DNA from: Thiohalophilus sp.
GTDB lineage: Bacteria; Pseudomonadota; Gammaproteobacteria; UBA6429; Thiohalophilaceae
Assembly (NCBI RefSeq): GCF_034521165.1
Contig: NZ_JAXHMV010000008.1
Location: forward strand, 620,001-684,000
DNA: 64,000 nucleotides
Direction: 5' to 3'
Shown: positions 41,884 through 51,021 of the stretch, in pieces
Layout: the number at the start of each line of letters is the position of its first letter
Position numbering within the stretch: position 1 is the stretch's first letter
Made by a program: the position numbers and the translations under genes
Notes under the pieces: generated by a model
What the model was told of the DNA's origin: nothing
The model's input: only the letters and a program-made list of their open reading frames with translations
The model's database searches: none

Positions 41884-43023
41884 TCAGGTTGATATAAGAC
41901 GCCGATGCGTCTGGATGGACATAAGAATACCGAAACCGGCCATCAGGGTCACTATCGATGTGCCGCCATAGCTAATTAATGGCAGGGGAACGCCGACGAC
42001 CGGCATCAGCCCGGAGACCATGCCGATATTGACCAGGACATAAATAAAGAATGTCAGGGTGATGCTGCCGGCCAGCAGGCGACTGTAGGTGTCCTGGGCC
42101 TGGGTGGCGATCATCAGGCCACGGGCAATCAGCACGGCATAGAAAAACAGCAGCAGCAGAACACCCAGCAGACCGAACTCCTCGCTGTAGACCGCGAAAA
42201 TAAAGTCAGTGGATCGCTCCGGTAGAAAATCCAGATGCGCCTGTGTGCCATTGAGCCAGCCCTTGCCATGGATCCCGCCCGAGCCGATGGCAATGGTGGA
42301 TTGAATGATGTGGTAGCCCGAACCCAGCGGCTCGAGCTCCGGATTCAGGAAGGTCAGAACCCGTTGACGTTGATAATCGCGCAGCAGGGTGTTCCAGACC
42401 AACGGCGTACTGGCGGTCAGGGCAACGAGGGCGCCGACGATGAAACTCCAGCGCAGTCCGGCAAGAAACAGCACGAAAAAACCGGCACTGGCAATCAACA
42501 GGGCCGTGCCCAGATCGGGCTGACGGGCGATCAACAACGTGGGGATGATCAGCAGCAGTAATGCCACCAGCAAACGCTTTGGTGATGGCGGGATCGCTGT
42601 AATGCACAGATACCAGGCGAGCATCATCGGCACGGCCAGTTTCATGATCTCCGAGGGCTGAAAGCGGAACAGGCCGAAGTCCAGCCAGCGTTGGGCGCCG
42701 CCGCCACTCTGGCCAAAGGCAAGGACGGCCAGCAGCAATATCAGGCCGAGGGCGTATAACCACGGCGACCAGTGGCGAATGGTGTCCGGTTGCAGCTGTG
42801 CAATGCCCACCATAATGACAAAACCGATCAGCAGACGCAGGGCATGGCGTATCAGCATATCCGTTCCGCGATCGGAGGCACTGTAAAGAACGAAGCCGCC
42901 GATGACTGCCAGCACCAGCAAGGCGATCAATAGTGGCAGGTCCAGATGCAGACGCTGCAACAGCTGGCGACCGGCACTGATCCGGTTTTCGTTGGCGAGC
43001 TGATGGCTGTCAGTCAGGCTCAT
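41884..43023 (-). CDS. rodA: Rod-shape peptidoglycan glycosyltransferase RodA (MrdB)
   Basis: 379 residues, ten predicted membrane segments of the SEDS family. Polymerises lipid II into glycan chains with PBP2. Conserved stretches: RWLDFGLFRFQPSEIMKLA, RQPDLGTALLIASAGFFVL, GWLNGTQAHLDFLPERSTDFIFAV (first 20 shown in part) and VPLPLISYGGTSIV. The ATG at 43023 starts MSLTDSHQL; mrdA ends 14 nt inside it, indicating coupling. Confidence 0.97.
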   Translation of the reverse strand: MSLTDSHQLANENRISAGRQLLQRLHLDLPLLIALLVLAVIGGFVLYSASDRGTDMLIRHALRLLIGFVIMVGIAQLQPDTIRHWSPWLYALGLILLLAVLAFGQSGGGAQRWLDFGLFRFQPSEIMKLAVPMMLAWYLCITAIPPSPKRLLVALLLLIIPTLLIARQPDLGTALLIASAGFFVLFLAGLRWSFIVGALVALTASTPLVWNTLLRDYQRQRVLTFLNPELEPLGSGYHIIQSTIAIGSGGIHGKGWLNGTQAHLDFLPERSTDFIFAVYSEEFGLLGVLLLLFFYAVLIARGLMIATQAQDTYSRLLAGSITLTFFIYVLVNIGMVSGLMPVVGVPLPLISYGGTSIVTLMAGFGILMSIQTHRRLIST

Positions 43024-44881
43024 GAGGCGGATCCTGGTTGAGTAGGTAGTGATCCATGATTTTGCGGGCAATCGGGGCCGCCGAGGAGCTGCCACTGCCG
43101 CCGTTTTCCACAATCACCGCGACCACGATACGGGGATCGTCCACGGGGGCAAAGCTGATAAACAGTCCGTGGTCACGCAGGCGTTTGGCGATATCTTCCT
43201 CGACATACTCTTCACCCTGGGCAATACCAAAGACCTGCGAAGTGCCGGTCTTGCCGGCGGCTTCGTATTGCATACCGTAGCCAATTCCTCGGGCGGTACC
43301 CGTGCGACCGTGGATGACATCGCGCATGGCCTTGATCACGGTTTGCCAGTGATCCTGTTCGATATCCTGGATCGGTTCCAGCGGCTTGCTATCCTGAACA
43401 TTGAATTCATTGGTGGAGGCATCCTGGATCGCATACAGCATGCGGGGTGTCTGGCGCTGGCCGCGCTGACTCAGAGTGGCGGTAATACTGGCCAGTTGCA
43501 GGGGCGTGGTCAGCATAAAACCCTGACCAATGCCGGTGATCAGGGTTTCGCCATGGAACCAGGGCTGGTTACGGGTGCGGCGCTTCCATTCCCGCGAGGG
43601 TAACAGTCCGGGCATTTCGCCACGGATGTCGATGCCAGTCCGTTTGCCCAGCCCGAAACGTGACATGTACTTGTGTATGTTGTCGATGCCCAGTTCAAAA
43701 GACAATTCGTAAAAGTAGACATCGCAGGATTCGGTAATCGCCTTGGACAGGTCGGTTTTACCGTGACCTTCCTCTTTCCAGTCACGATAACGCCGCTCGT
43801 CATTTTTCAGCTTGTACCAGCCCCGGCAATTTATTTCATGATCGGGTCGCAGTGCTTCGGTCTCCAGGCTGGCCAGCCCCAGAAACGGCTTGAGTGTCGA
43901 GCCGGGAGGATACTGACCGCGCAAGGCGCGGTTGAACAGCGGGCGCGCTATGGAGGAAGTCAGTTCGCGATAGGAGGCCGAATCGATACCGTTGACAAAC
44001 AGATTGGGGTCGTAGGTTGGCATGCTGGCCAGGGCCAGGACCGCGCCGTTGGTCGGGTCCATCGCGATCAGAGCACCGTTTTCCTCCTGGAAGCTCTCTT
44101 CGGCAATTTTCTGCAGTCGGGAATCCAGGTTCAGGTAAAGATTCTTGCCCGGTTTGGGGAGGGTGCGTTCCAGTACGCGCAGAATCCGCCCCTGAGCGTT
44201 GGTTTCCACGCGCTGGTAGCCGACCTCACCGTGTAACTGATCTTCATAATAACGCTCCACGCCCACCTTGCCGATGTGCGTAGTGGCGCTGTAATTGGCG
44301 GTGTTGATGTCATCCAGTTCATTTTCACTGATACGTCCGACATAACCGATAGCATGCGAGGCCAGCTTGCCCAGCGGATAATGGCGGGCCAGCTCGGCCT
44401 TGATTTCAACACCCGGCAGCCGGTATTGATCGACCGAGATGCGGGCAACTTCTTCATCGGTGAGGCGAAAACGTAACGGAATCCCCTCGAAACGGCGTTT
44501 TTGCCGCCGGTAACGATGAAAGCGTTCGATGTCGGCCTCGGTCAACTGGATCAGGTCCTGCAGGCGCGCCAGGGTCGCGTCCAGATCGGGAATGTGTTCC
44601 GGTACCAGTGTCAGGGTAAAACTGGGCTGGTTCTGGGCCAGTACGATCCCGTTGCGGTCGTAGATCAGGCCACGCGTGGGAGGAATGGGCAGCAGGTTGA
44701 CCCGGTTGTTTTCCGAGAGCGTGGAAAAGTGGGCCTGGTTGATAACCTGCAGATAAAACATCCGGCTGATCAGAATCGCCATCAATATCGCGACCCCGAT
44801 ACCGGCAACCAGCAGGCGCCGGTTAAACAGGGCGGTCTCTCGCAGGTTATCCTTCAGAGCGGGACGGGTGTTACGCGGCAT
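43010..44881 (-). CDS. mrdA: Penicillin-binding protein 2 (MrdA)
   Basis: 623 residues. One N-terminal membrane anchor (LLVAGIGVAILMAILISRM), a dimerisation domain, and a transpeptidase domain with GSTLKPFLG (SxxK), SCD in ITESCDVYFYE, and KTG in AAGKTGTSQVFG. It cross-links glycan made by RodA during side-wall growth. The ATG at 44881 gives the family start MPRNTRPALKD. It lies 8 nt after mreD. Confidence 0.97.
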   Translation of the reverse strand: MPRNTRPALKDNLRETALFNRRLLVAGIGVAILMAILISRMFYLQVINQAHFSTLSENNRVNLLPIPPTRGLIYDRNGIVLAQNQPSFTLTLVPEHIPDLDATLARLQDLIQLTEADIERFHRYRRQKRRFEGIPLRFRLTDEEVARISVDQYRLPGVEIKAELARHYPLGKLASHAIGYVGRISENELDDINTANYSATTHIGKVGVERYYEDQLHGEVGYQRVETNAQGRILRVLERTLPKPGKNLYLNLDSRLQKIAEESFQEENGALIAMDPTNGAVLALASMPTYDPNLFVNGIDSASYRELTSSIARPLFNRALRGQYPPGSTLKPFLGLASLETEALRPDHEINCRGWYKLKNDERRYRDWKEEGHGKTDLSKAITESCDVYFYELSFELGIDNIHKYMSRFGLGKRTGIDIRGEMPGLLPSREWKRRTRNQPWFHGETLITGIGQGFMLTTPLQLASITATLSQRGQRQTPRMLYAIQDASTNEFNVQDSKPLEPIQDIEQDHWQTVIKAMRDVIHGRTGTARGIGYGMQYEAAGKTGTSQVFGIAQGEEYVEEDIAKRLRDHGLFISFAPVDDPRIVVAVIVENGGSGSSSAAPIARKIMDHYLLNQDPPHEPD

Positions 44882-44889
44882 CGGTTCGC

Positions 44890-45378
44890 TCAGCTGATTT
44901 GATAACGGCGTCGAATCTGTCGCATAAGCAGAAAGACCGGCGGCCAGAAGATCAGGCTGCTGACGGCCGGCAACAGCATTTTCCAGAATGAGGGCAGCTC
45001 CCCGGTCAGCCCCTTGATCCAGAACACCAGAATATATTGCAGGATCACCAGCATGCCGACCACCAGGGCCTGTTGCCATACCGGAAAGACCCGCAGGCGC
45101 TGGTGCATGTAGATCACGATAAATGCGATAAGGGCGAGAGTAATGGCGTATTGACCGAGCAGGGCGTCACGCACCACATCGAGCAACAGGCCCATGATCC
45201 AGGCAATTCCCACGCCGACGCGCTCGGGCAGCGCCATGACCCAGTACACCACGACCATAATCATCCATTCCGGCCGGGCCAGTTCCAGCGTGTCGGGTAA
45301 CGGCATAATCGTCAGCGCCAGCGCCACGATGAAGCTGGCCAGAACCATACCTCCGCCGCCCTGCCTGTCCCGTCTCAT
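44890..45378 (-). CDS. mreD: Rod shape-determining protein MreD
   Basis: 162 residues, hydrophobic throughout with about five membrane segments. MVLASFIVALALTIMPLPDTLELARPEWMI and the GLLLDVVRDALLGQYAI stretch (about 63-79) are typical. It links MreC to the inner-membrane elongation complex. The ATG overlaps the mreC stop (ATGA). Size is normal for the family. Confidence 0.95.
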   Translation of the reverse strand: MRRDRQGGGGMVLASFIVALALTIMPLPDTLELARPEWMIMVVVYWVMALPERVGVGIAWIMGLLLDVVRDALLGQYAITLALIAFIVIYMHQRLRVFPVWQQALVVGMLVILQYILVFWIKGLTGELPSFWKMLLPAVSSLIFWPPVFLLMRQIRRRYQIS

Positions 45379-46247
45379 TGTTCATTTCTCCGTTTGTGGA
45401 CTTCGCAGGGGTTTTCCATCGGTGGCAGGTTGGCCAGCGCCGGCCAGACCAGCAACACCTCGCGACTGCGTTGCAGGCGGGCAACCGGTTCGGCAACGAT
45501 TTCGGCAAACGGCAGGCTGGGGTTGGTGGTGACTTTAGTCACCGTGGCAACCGGATAGCCGGCCGGATAGACACAGCCCAGGCCGGAACTGACCAGCAGA
45601 TCACCCTCTTGTATATCGGCATTGTTGGGCAGGTGCAACAGTTCCACGGTCCCTTCGCCACTGCCGACGGCCACGGCGCGCAGCCCGTTGCGATTGACCT
45701 GTACCGGTACCGCGTGATTGGGATCGGTGATCAGCAGTGCGGTGCTGGAGAAGGGGGTGACATGCGTCAGTTTCCCCATCACCCCGTGGGCATCGACGAT
45801 GGGCTGGCCGATATACAGTTCGTCGTGACTGCTGCCCTTGTTGATCACCACCTGTTTTCTGTAGGGGTCGAGATCCACCGCCAGCAGTTCGGCGATCAGA
45901 ATACGTTCACCGGCGCGCTTGGAGGATTGCAGCAGTTCGCGCAGATGGACGTTCTCTGATTCTATAAAGGTGAGTTTTTGCAGTTGGGCCTTGAGCAGCC
46001 GGTTCTGGGTGCGCAGCTCTTCGTTTTCTTTTAACAGCGTATCGCGGGTGACAAAGGTTTGTGATGCCCAGCCCATGAAATCGGCGGGCAGATTGACCGC
46101 GTATTGCAGGGGATAGACCACAACGGTCAGTCCGGAACGCAGGGTATTGATATAGCTGGTGCGGTGATCCACGGTCATCAGGGCCACTGAAATCAGGATC
46201 AGCAACAATAGCCGGATCGTGGCGGACGGACCTTGTACGAATAAAAG
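45375..46247 (-). CDS. mreC: Rod shape-determining protein MreC, start codon unclear
   Basis: About 277-290 residues. The coiled coil (ENEELRTQNRLLKAQLQKLTF) and beta-barrel domain (VINKGSSHDELYIGQPIVDAHGVMGKLTHV) are intact. By family the protein should begin about 13 codons before the first usable start (TTG at 46208), with a KLLFVQGPSATIRL segment; but that stretch is preceded by GTT (46247), not ATG/GTG/TTG. GGGGAG lies 7 nt before this GTT, an ideal Shine-Dalgarno distance. So the true start is either an unusual GTT, or a sequence error or mutation of GTG. The listed end assumes GTT. Confidence 0.85.
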   Translation of the reverse strand, partial: LLFVQGPSATIRLLLLILISVALMTVDHRTSYINTLRSGLTVVVYPLQYAVNLPADFMGWASQTFVTRDTLLKENEELRTQNRLLKAQLQKLTFIESENVHLRELLQSSKRAGERILIAELLAVDLDPYRKQVVINKGSSHDELYIGQPIVDAHGVMGKLTHVTPFSSTALLITDPNHAVPVQVNRNGLRAVAVGSGEGTVELLHLPNNADIQEGDLLVSSGLGCVYPAGYPVATVTKVTTNPSLPFAEIVAEPVARLQRSREVLLVWPALANLPPMENPCEVHKRRNEQ

Positions 46248-46364
46248 TTTAACAGTCAGGCTCCCCGACGGAATACAGGACAGGAACAGGTTACCGGTTT
46301 TTGCCCGCTCGAGTGAATCGGCCGGGCGGCCTGACCGGCGATGACCGGTCGCGGGCCGGAATCA

Positions 46365-47411
46365 TTATTCGACAGTGAACAGATCGCCACCGTGTTCGTC
46401 GATCATCTCCAGCGCCCGGCCACCGCCGCGTGCCACACAGGTCAGCGGGTCCTCGGCGATAATCACCGGCAGGCCGGTCTCTTCCATCAGCAGTCGATCC
46501 AGATCGTTCAGCAGGGCGCCACCGCCGGTCAGGACCATGCCGCGTTCGGCAATGTCCGAGGCCAGTTCGGGGGGCGTTTGTTCCAGCGCGGTCTTGACCG
46601 CACTGACGATCCCCGACAACGGTTCCTGCAGCGATTCGAGAATTTCATTACTGTTGAGGGTAAAGCTGCGCGGTACCCCTTCGGCCAGGTTACGGCCGCG
46701 GACTTCCAGTTCGCGTACCTCGTGGCCGGGGTAGGCGGTCCCGATATCCTGTTTGATGCGCTCGGCGGTGGATTCGCCGATCAGGCTGCCGTAGTTGCGT
46801 CGCACGTAATTGATGATCGCCTCGTCGAAGCGATCACCGCCGATACGCACCGAGGCGGAATAGACGATCCCGCTCAGGGAGATCACGGCTACCTCGGTGG
46901 TACCGCCACCGATATCCACGACCATCGAGCCGCTGGCGTCGGAGATGGGCATGCCGGCACCGATGGCCGCAGCCATGGGTTCTTCAATCAGATAGACATC
47001 GCGTGCCCCGGCACCGGCGGCCGATTCACGAATCGCCCGGCGTTCCACCTGGGTGGAACCGCAGGGTACGCAGATCAATACCCGCGGACTGGGGCGGAAA
47101 AAGCGCGTCTCGTGGACCTTGCGAATAAAATGCTGGAGCATTTTCTCGGTGACGGTAAAGTCGGCGATAACGCCGTCTTTCATCGGCCGTACCGCGACAA
47201 TATTGCCCGGAGTGCGGCCCAGCATGCGCTTGGCCTCGGCGCCGACGGCGGCGATCGACTTGGGCCCGCCCGGTCCGCGCTCCTGGCGAATCGCCACAAC
47301 CGAGGGTTCATTGAGTACAATACCCTGGCCGCGGACATAAATCAGGGTGTTGGCGGTACCCAGATCGACGGAAATATCGTTGGAGAAAAGACCCCGTAAA
47401 CTGTCAAACAT
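46365..47411 (-). CDS. mreB: Rod shape-determining actin MreB
   Basis: 348 residues of the actin/Hsp70 ATPase fold. Nucleotide motifs: ISVDLGTANTLIYVRG (phosphate 1), GSMVVDIGGGTTEVAVIS (phosphate 2) and VLTGGGALLNDLD (adenosine). It forms the membrane-associated filaments that organise RodA/PBP2 through MreC-MreD. The mreB-mreC gap is 117 nt, longer than the rest of the operon, which may allow separate expression of mreB, as in other proteobacteria. Divergent from gatC. Confidence 0.98.
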   Translation of the reverse strand: MFDSLRGLFSNDISVDLGTANTLIYVRGQGIVLNEPSVVAIRQERGPGGPKSIAAVGAEAKRMLGRTPGNIVAVRPMKDGVIADFTVTEKMLQHFIRKVHETRFFRPSPRVLICVPCGSTQVERRAIRESAAGAGARDVYLIEEPMAAAIGAGMPISDASGSMVVDIGGGTTEVAVISLSGIVYSASVRIGGDRFDEAIINYVRRNYGSLIGESTAERIKQDIGTAYPGHEVRELEVRGRNLAEGVPRSFTLNSNEILESLQEPLSGIVSAVKTALEQTPPELASDIAERGMVLTGGGALLNDLDRLLMEETGLPVIIAEDPLTCVARGGGRALEMIDEHGGDLFTVE

Positions 47412-47593
47412 GTTTGTAATCTTTATAGGTGATGGGATACGTCAGTATAAACGGGTACTGTAATCAAATAGAAGGGCTTTGGGCAAGGAATCATCTGTGG
47501 TAACGTTGCCAATTTGCCTAGCCCATCACAACCGGCCCCGGCGCCGGGATATTCTTGTATTTTCTGGATTATTGCTGGATTACCGAGGGAACC

Positions 47594-47881
47594 ATGTCAC
47601 TGGATAAATCTGACGTCGAGAAGATTGCGCATCTGGCCCGGCTGGCCATCGATGAGGCGGATATTCCCGGCTACGCCGACAACCTGTCGAACATTCTGGA
47701 AATGGTCGAGCAGATGAACGCGGTGGACACCGCCGAGGTCACGCCCATGGCGCACCCCCTCGATGCCGTCCAGCCCCTGCGCGAGGACCGGGTGACCGAA
47801 ACGGATCAGCGGGAACGGTTTCAGGCCCAGGCGCCCAGTGTCGAGGACGGACTTTACCTGGTTCCCCGGGTCGTCGAGTAA
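47594..47881 (+). CDS. gatC: Asp/Glu-tRNA amidotransferase subunit C
   Basis: 95 residues. It joins GatA and GatB in the amidotransferase that converts Glu-tRNA(Gln) or Asp-tRNA(Asn) to the amide form. The helical N-terminus VEKIAHLARLAIDEADI and late PLREDRVTETDQR are typical. The ATG at 47594 is chosen because of GAGGGA upstream. First gene of gatCAB, in its usual order. Confidence 0.95.
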   Translation: MSLDKSDVEKIAHLARLAIDEADIPGYADNLSNILEMVEQMNAVDTAEVTPMAHPLDAVQPLREDRVTETDQRERFQAQAPSVEDGLYLVPRVVE

Positions 47882-47938
47882 GTGGCCCATCCGGTTTTTC
47901 CCTGAATTATCAAAGACTGACGCACACGAGAAGACGGC

Positions 47939-49393
47939 ATGCACGACAAAACGCTTGCGGAACAGGCCCGGGATCTGGAACAGGGCGCCTATTCCAGTGA
48001 AGAACTGACCCGCCATTATCAGGAGCGCATCCGCGCGCTGGATCCGCAACTCAACAGTTATATCACCGCCGCGGCCGATGCGGCGCTGGCCCGTGCCCGG
48101 ACGGCGGACGCGCAGCGCGCCGCCGGTGAGGCCGGCCCGTTGACCGGTATCCCGCTGGCGCACAAGGATATTTTCTGCACCGACGGCATCAAAACCAGCT
48201 GCGGCTCGAAAATGCTGGACAACTTCATCGCCCCCTATGATGCCACCGTGGTGACCCGCCTGAACGAGGCGGGGATGGTCACCCTGGGCAAGACCAACAT
48301 GGATGAGTTCGCCATGGGCTCGTCCAACGAAACCAGTTTTTACGGGCCGGTGAAAAACCCCTGGGACACCGGGACCGTGCCCGGCGGGTCGTCCGGCGGA
48401 TCGGCGGCGGCCGTGGCGGCCCGGCTGGCCCCGGCGGCCACCGGCACCGATACCGGCGGCTCGATTCGCCAGCCGGCGGCGCTGTGCGGAATCACCGGAC
48501 TCAAACCGACCTACGGGCGGGTTTCCCGTTACGGCATGATCGCCTTCGCCTCCAGTCTGGATCAGGCCGGCCCGCTGACCCAAACGGCCGAGGACGCGGC
48601 GCTGCTGCTCAACGCCATGGCCGGTTATGACCCGCATGACTCCACCAGTCTGGACCGGTCGGTGCCGGACTATACGGCCGATCTTGGTGCGGATCTCAAG
48701 GGGCTGAAAATCGGCCTGATCAAGGAGCATTTCGATCCCGGACTGGATAGCGGCGTGGCCGACGCGGTGGACGCGGCCCTGGCCGAGTACAGGAAACTGG
48801 GTGCCGAGGTGGTGGAGATCAGCCTGCCCAACACCCACCTGTCGGTGCCGGCCTATTACGTGGTGGCTCCGGCCGAGTGCTCCTCCAACCTGTCGCGTTT
48901 CGACGGGGTGCGTTTCGGCTACCGCTGCGAGAACCCGCAGGATCTGGAGGATCTCTACAAGCGCAGCCGCGGCGAGGCCTTCGGCCCCGAGGTCAAGCGG
49001 CGTATCATGGTCGGCACCTACGCCCTGTCGGCCGGCTACTACGACGCTTATTATATAAAGGCGCAGCAGGCGCGGCGGCTGATCCGCGACGATTTCGTGC
49101 AGGCCTTCGAGTCGGTGGATGTGATCATGGGTCCCACCGCCCCATCCCCGGCCTTCAAGCTGGGCGAGAAAGCGGACGATCCGATCACCATGTATCTGTC
49201 GGACATCTACACCATTGCCGCCAACCTGGCGGGCCTGCCGGCCATGTCGGTGCCGGCCGGGTTCGTCAACGGCCTGCCGGTCGGGCTGCAGATTATCGGC
49301 AACTACTTCGACGAAGCGCGCCTGCTCAACGTCGCGCACCGTTTCCAGCAGGCCACCGACTGGCACTGGCGAACCCCTTCGGGGTTCGAGTGA
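47939..49393 (+). CDS. gatA: Asp/Glu-tRNA amidotransferase subunit A
   Basis: 484 residues of the amidase-signature family. It hydrolyses glutamine and channels ammonia to GatB. Catalytic Lys in LAHKDIFCTDG, cis-Ser and nucleophile Ser in VPGGSSGGSAAAVAARLAP and TGTDTGGSIRQPAALCG. Length and motif order are standard. The gatA stop is followed by the class C repeat that separates it from gatB by 145 nt. Confidence 0.97.
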   Translation: MHDKTLAEQARDLEQGAYSSEELTRHYQERIRALDPQLNSYITAAADAALARARTADAQRAAGEAGPLTGIPLAHKDIFCTDGIKTSCGSKMLDNFIAPYDATVVTRLNEAGMVTLGKTNMDEFAMGSSNETSFYGPVKNPWDTGTVPGGSSGGSAAAVAARLAPAATGTDTGGSIRQPAALCGITGLKPTYGRVSRYGMIAFASSLDQAGPLTQTAEDAALLLNAMAGYDPHDSTSLDRSVPDYTADLGADLKGLKIGLIKEHFDPGLDSGVADAVDAALAEYRKLGAEVVEISLPNTHLSVPAYYVVAPAECSSNLSRFDGVRFGYRCENPQDLEDLYKRSRGEAFGPEVKRRIMVGTYALSAGYYDAYYIKAQQARRLIRDDFVQAFESVDVIMGPTAPSPAFKLGEKADDPITMYLSDIYTIAANLAGLPAMSVPAGFVNGLPVGLQIIGNYFDEARLLNVAHRFQQATDWHWRTPSGFE

Positions 49394-49532
49394 CGAGTTA
49401 CGAGGGACGAGTGACGAGGATTGGTCTCGTTCCCGGACTCGAGAATTCGTTATTAGTAATGATTATGTTGAAACATGTGGACAGTGACAGGTATGGCTTT
49501 ATTTCCTCGTCCCTCGTCCCTCGTACCTCGGA
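49388..49532. repeat. Class C heptamer palindrome, copy 2 (between gatA and gatB)
   Basis: Left arm GAGTGAC-GAGTTAC-GAGGGAC-GAGTGAC-GAG is an exact 7-nt tandem; right arm CCTCGTCCCTCGTCCCTCGTACCTCG is its complement. The loop of about 80 nt also contains a small GACTCGAGAATTCG palindrome (49437). The element starts within the last codons of gatA and ends 6 nt before gatB. Confidence 0.85.
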
Positions 49533-49538
49533 ACTGAC

Positions 49539-50975
49539 ATGATGAGTTGGGAAACGGTTATCGGGCTTGAGATTCATACCCAGCTGGCGACGAGCAGCAA
49601 GATCTTCTCCGGCGCCTCGACCGCCTACGGGGCGCCGCCCAACAGCCAGGCCTGCGCGGTGGATCTCGGGCTGCCCGGTGTATTGCCGGTGTTGAACAAA
49701 GACGTGGTCAACATGGCCATCAAATTCGGCCTGGCTGTCGAGGCGCAGATCGCGCCGCGGTCGATCTTTGCGCGTAAGAACTACTTCTATCCCGATCTGC
49801 CCAAGGGTTATCAGATCAGCCAGTACGAACTGCCTATCGTCGAACACGGCCAGGTGAGTATTCGCCTGGACGATGGCAGCGAGAAGATCATCGGCGTGAC
49901 CCGCGCGCATCTGGAAGAGGATGCCGGCAAATCGCTGCACGAGGATTATCACGGCATGACCGGCATTGATCTCAATCGTGCCGGTACGCCCTTGCTGGAG
50001 ATCGTCTCCGAGCCGGATATGCGCTCGGCCGAAGAGGCGGTGGCCTATATGAAAAAGATTCACGCGCTGGTGCGTTATCTGGGCATCAGCGACGGTAACA
50101 TGCAGGAAGGTTCCTTCCGTTGCGATGCCAATGTGTCGGTGCGTCCCAAAGGGCAGGAAGCGTTCGGTACGCGTACGGAACTTAAAAACATCAACTCGTT
50201 CCGCTTTGTGGAGCGCGCGATCAATTTCGAAGTCGAACGCCAGATCGACGTGCTCGAAGCCGGCGGCGAGATCATCCAGGAAACCCGCCTGTACGATGCG
50301 GACAAGGACGAGACCCGTTCCATGCGTTCCAAGGAAGAGGCGATGGATTATCGTTACTTCCCGGATCCCGATCTGCTGCCGGTGGAGATTACCGTTGAGC
50401 ATATCGAGACGATTCGCGCCGACATGCCGGAACTGCCGGAGGCGAAAAAGGATCGCTTTGTCAACGATTACGGGCTCAAGCTCGAGGACGCCGTGATCCT
50501 GACCGCCAGCCGCGAGCTGGCCGATTATTATGAAAGTGTGGTCAGCGCCTGCGGTGAAGCCAAACTGTCCGCCAACTGGGTGATCGGTGAGTTATCCGGT
50601 TATCTGAACCGGGACGATCTGAGCATCACCGACAGTCCGATCAGTGCCACGATGCTGGCCGGGGTGATCAAACGTATCCAGGACAAGACCATCTCCGGCA
50701 AGATTGCCAAGGAGGTGTTCGATGCCATGTGGAACGGTGAAGGCGATGCTGATGCGATTATCGAGAAGAAGGGGCTCAAGCAGATCACCGACACGGGTGA
50801 GCTGGAGGCGATTGTCGATAAAGTAATTGCCGACAATCCCGAACAGGTCGAGCAGTTCAGGGCCGGCAAGGAGAAAGTGCTGGGTTTCTTCGTGGGCCAG
50901 TGCATGAAGGCCACCGGCGGCAAGGGCAACCCGGCGCAGCTGAACCAGATGTTGAAAGACAAGCTCAGCCAATGA
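49539..50975 (+). CDS. gatB: Asp/Glu-tRNA amidotransferase subunit B
   Basis: 478 residues. Kinase-like subunit that phosphorylates and amidates the misacylated tRNA. N-terminal WETVIGLEIHTQLATSSKIFSGA and metal-binding HLEEDAGKSLH, the DLNRAGTPLLEIVSEPD stretch, and a C-terminal YqeY/GatB domain (about 330-478) for tRNA binding are present. ATG at 49539 (or the adjacent 49542); no Shine-Dalgarno can be formed because the class C repeat ends just before it, so translation may depend on coupling or on the repeat stem. Confidence 0.97.
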   Translation: MMSWETVIGLEIHTQLATSSKIFSGASTAYGAPPNSQACAVDLGLPGVLPVLNKDVVNMAIKFGLAVEAQIAPRSIFARKNYFYPDLPKGYQISQYELPIVEHGQVSIRLDDGSEKIIGVTRAHLEEDAGKSLHEDYHGMTGIDLNRAGTPLLEIVSEPDMRSAEEAVAYMKKIHALVRYLGISDGNMQEGSFRCDANVSVRPKGQEAFGTRTELKNINSFRFVERAINFEVERQIDVLEAGGEIIQETRLYDADKDETRSMRSKEEAMDYRYFPDPDLLPVEITVEHIETIRADMPELPEAKKDRFVNDYGLKLEDAVILTASRELADYYESVVSACGEAKLSANWVIGELSGYLNRDDLSITDSPISATMLAGVIKRIQDKTISGKIAKEVFDAMWNGEGDADAIIEKKGLKQITDTGELEAIVDKVIADNPEQVEQFRAGKEKVLGFFVGQCMKATGGKGNPAQLNQMLKDKLSQ

Positions 50976-50992
50976 GCCATCCTGACCTGTCA

Positions 50993-51012
50993 CCGGCCGA
51001 CAAAACGGCCGG
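50993..51012 (+). promoter_or_regulatory. GC hairpin overlapping the hslO ribosome-binding site
   Basis: CCGGCCG (50993-50999) pairs with CGGCCGG (51006-51012) across ACAAAA. The next bases give GGAG (51011-51014), the only Shine-Dalgarno for hslO (ATG 51022), so two of its four bases are in the stem. There is no U-run, so it is not a classic terminator. Confidence 0.6.
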
Positions 51013-51021
51013 AGTCTGATC

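Noticed and set aside
47597..49366. 589-codon frame antisense to gatA
   Set aside because: It is a mirror of GC-rich gatA codons; the amidase motifs fix the plus strand.
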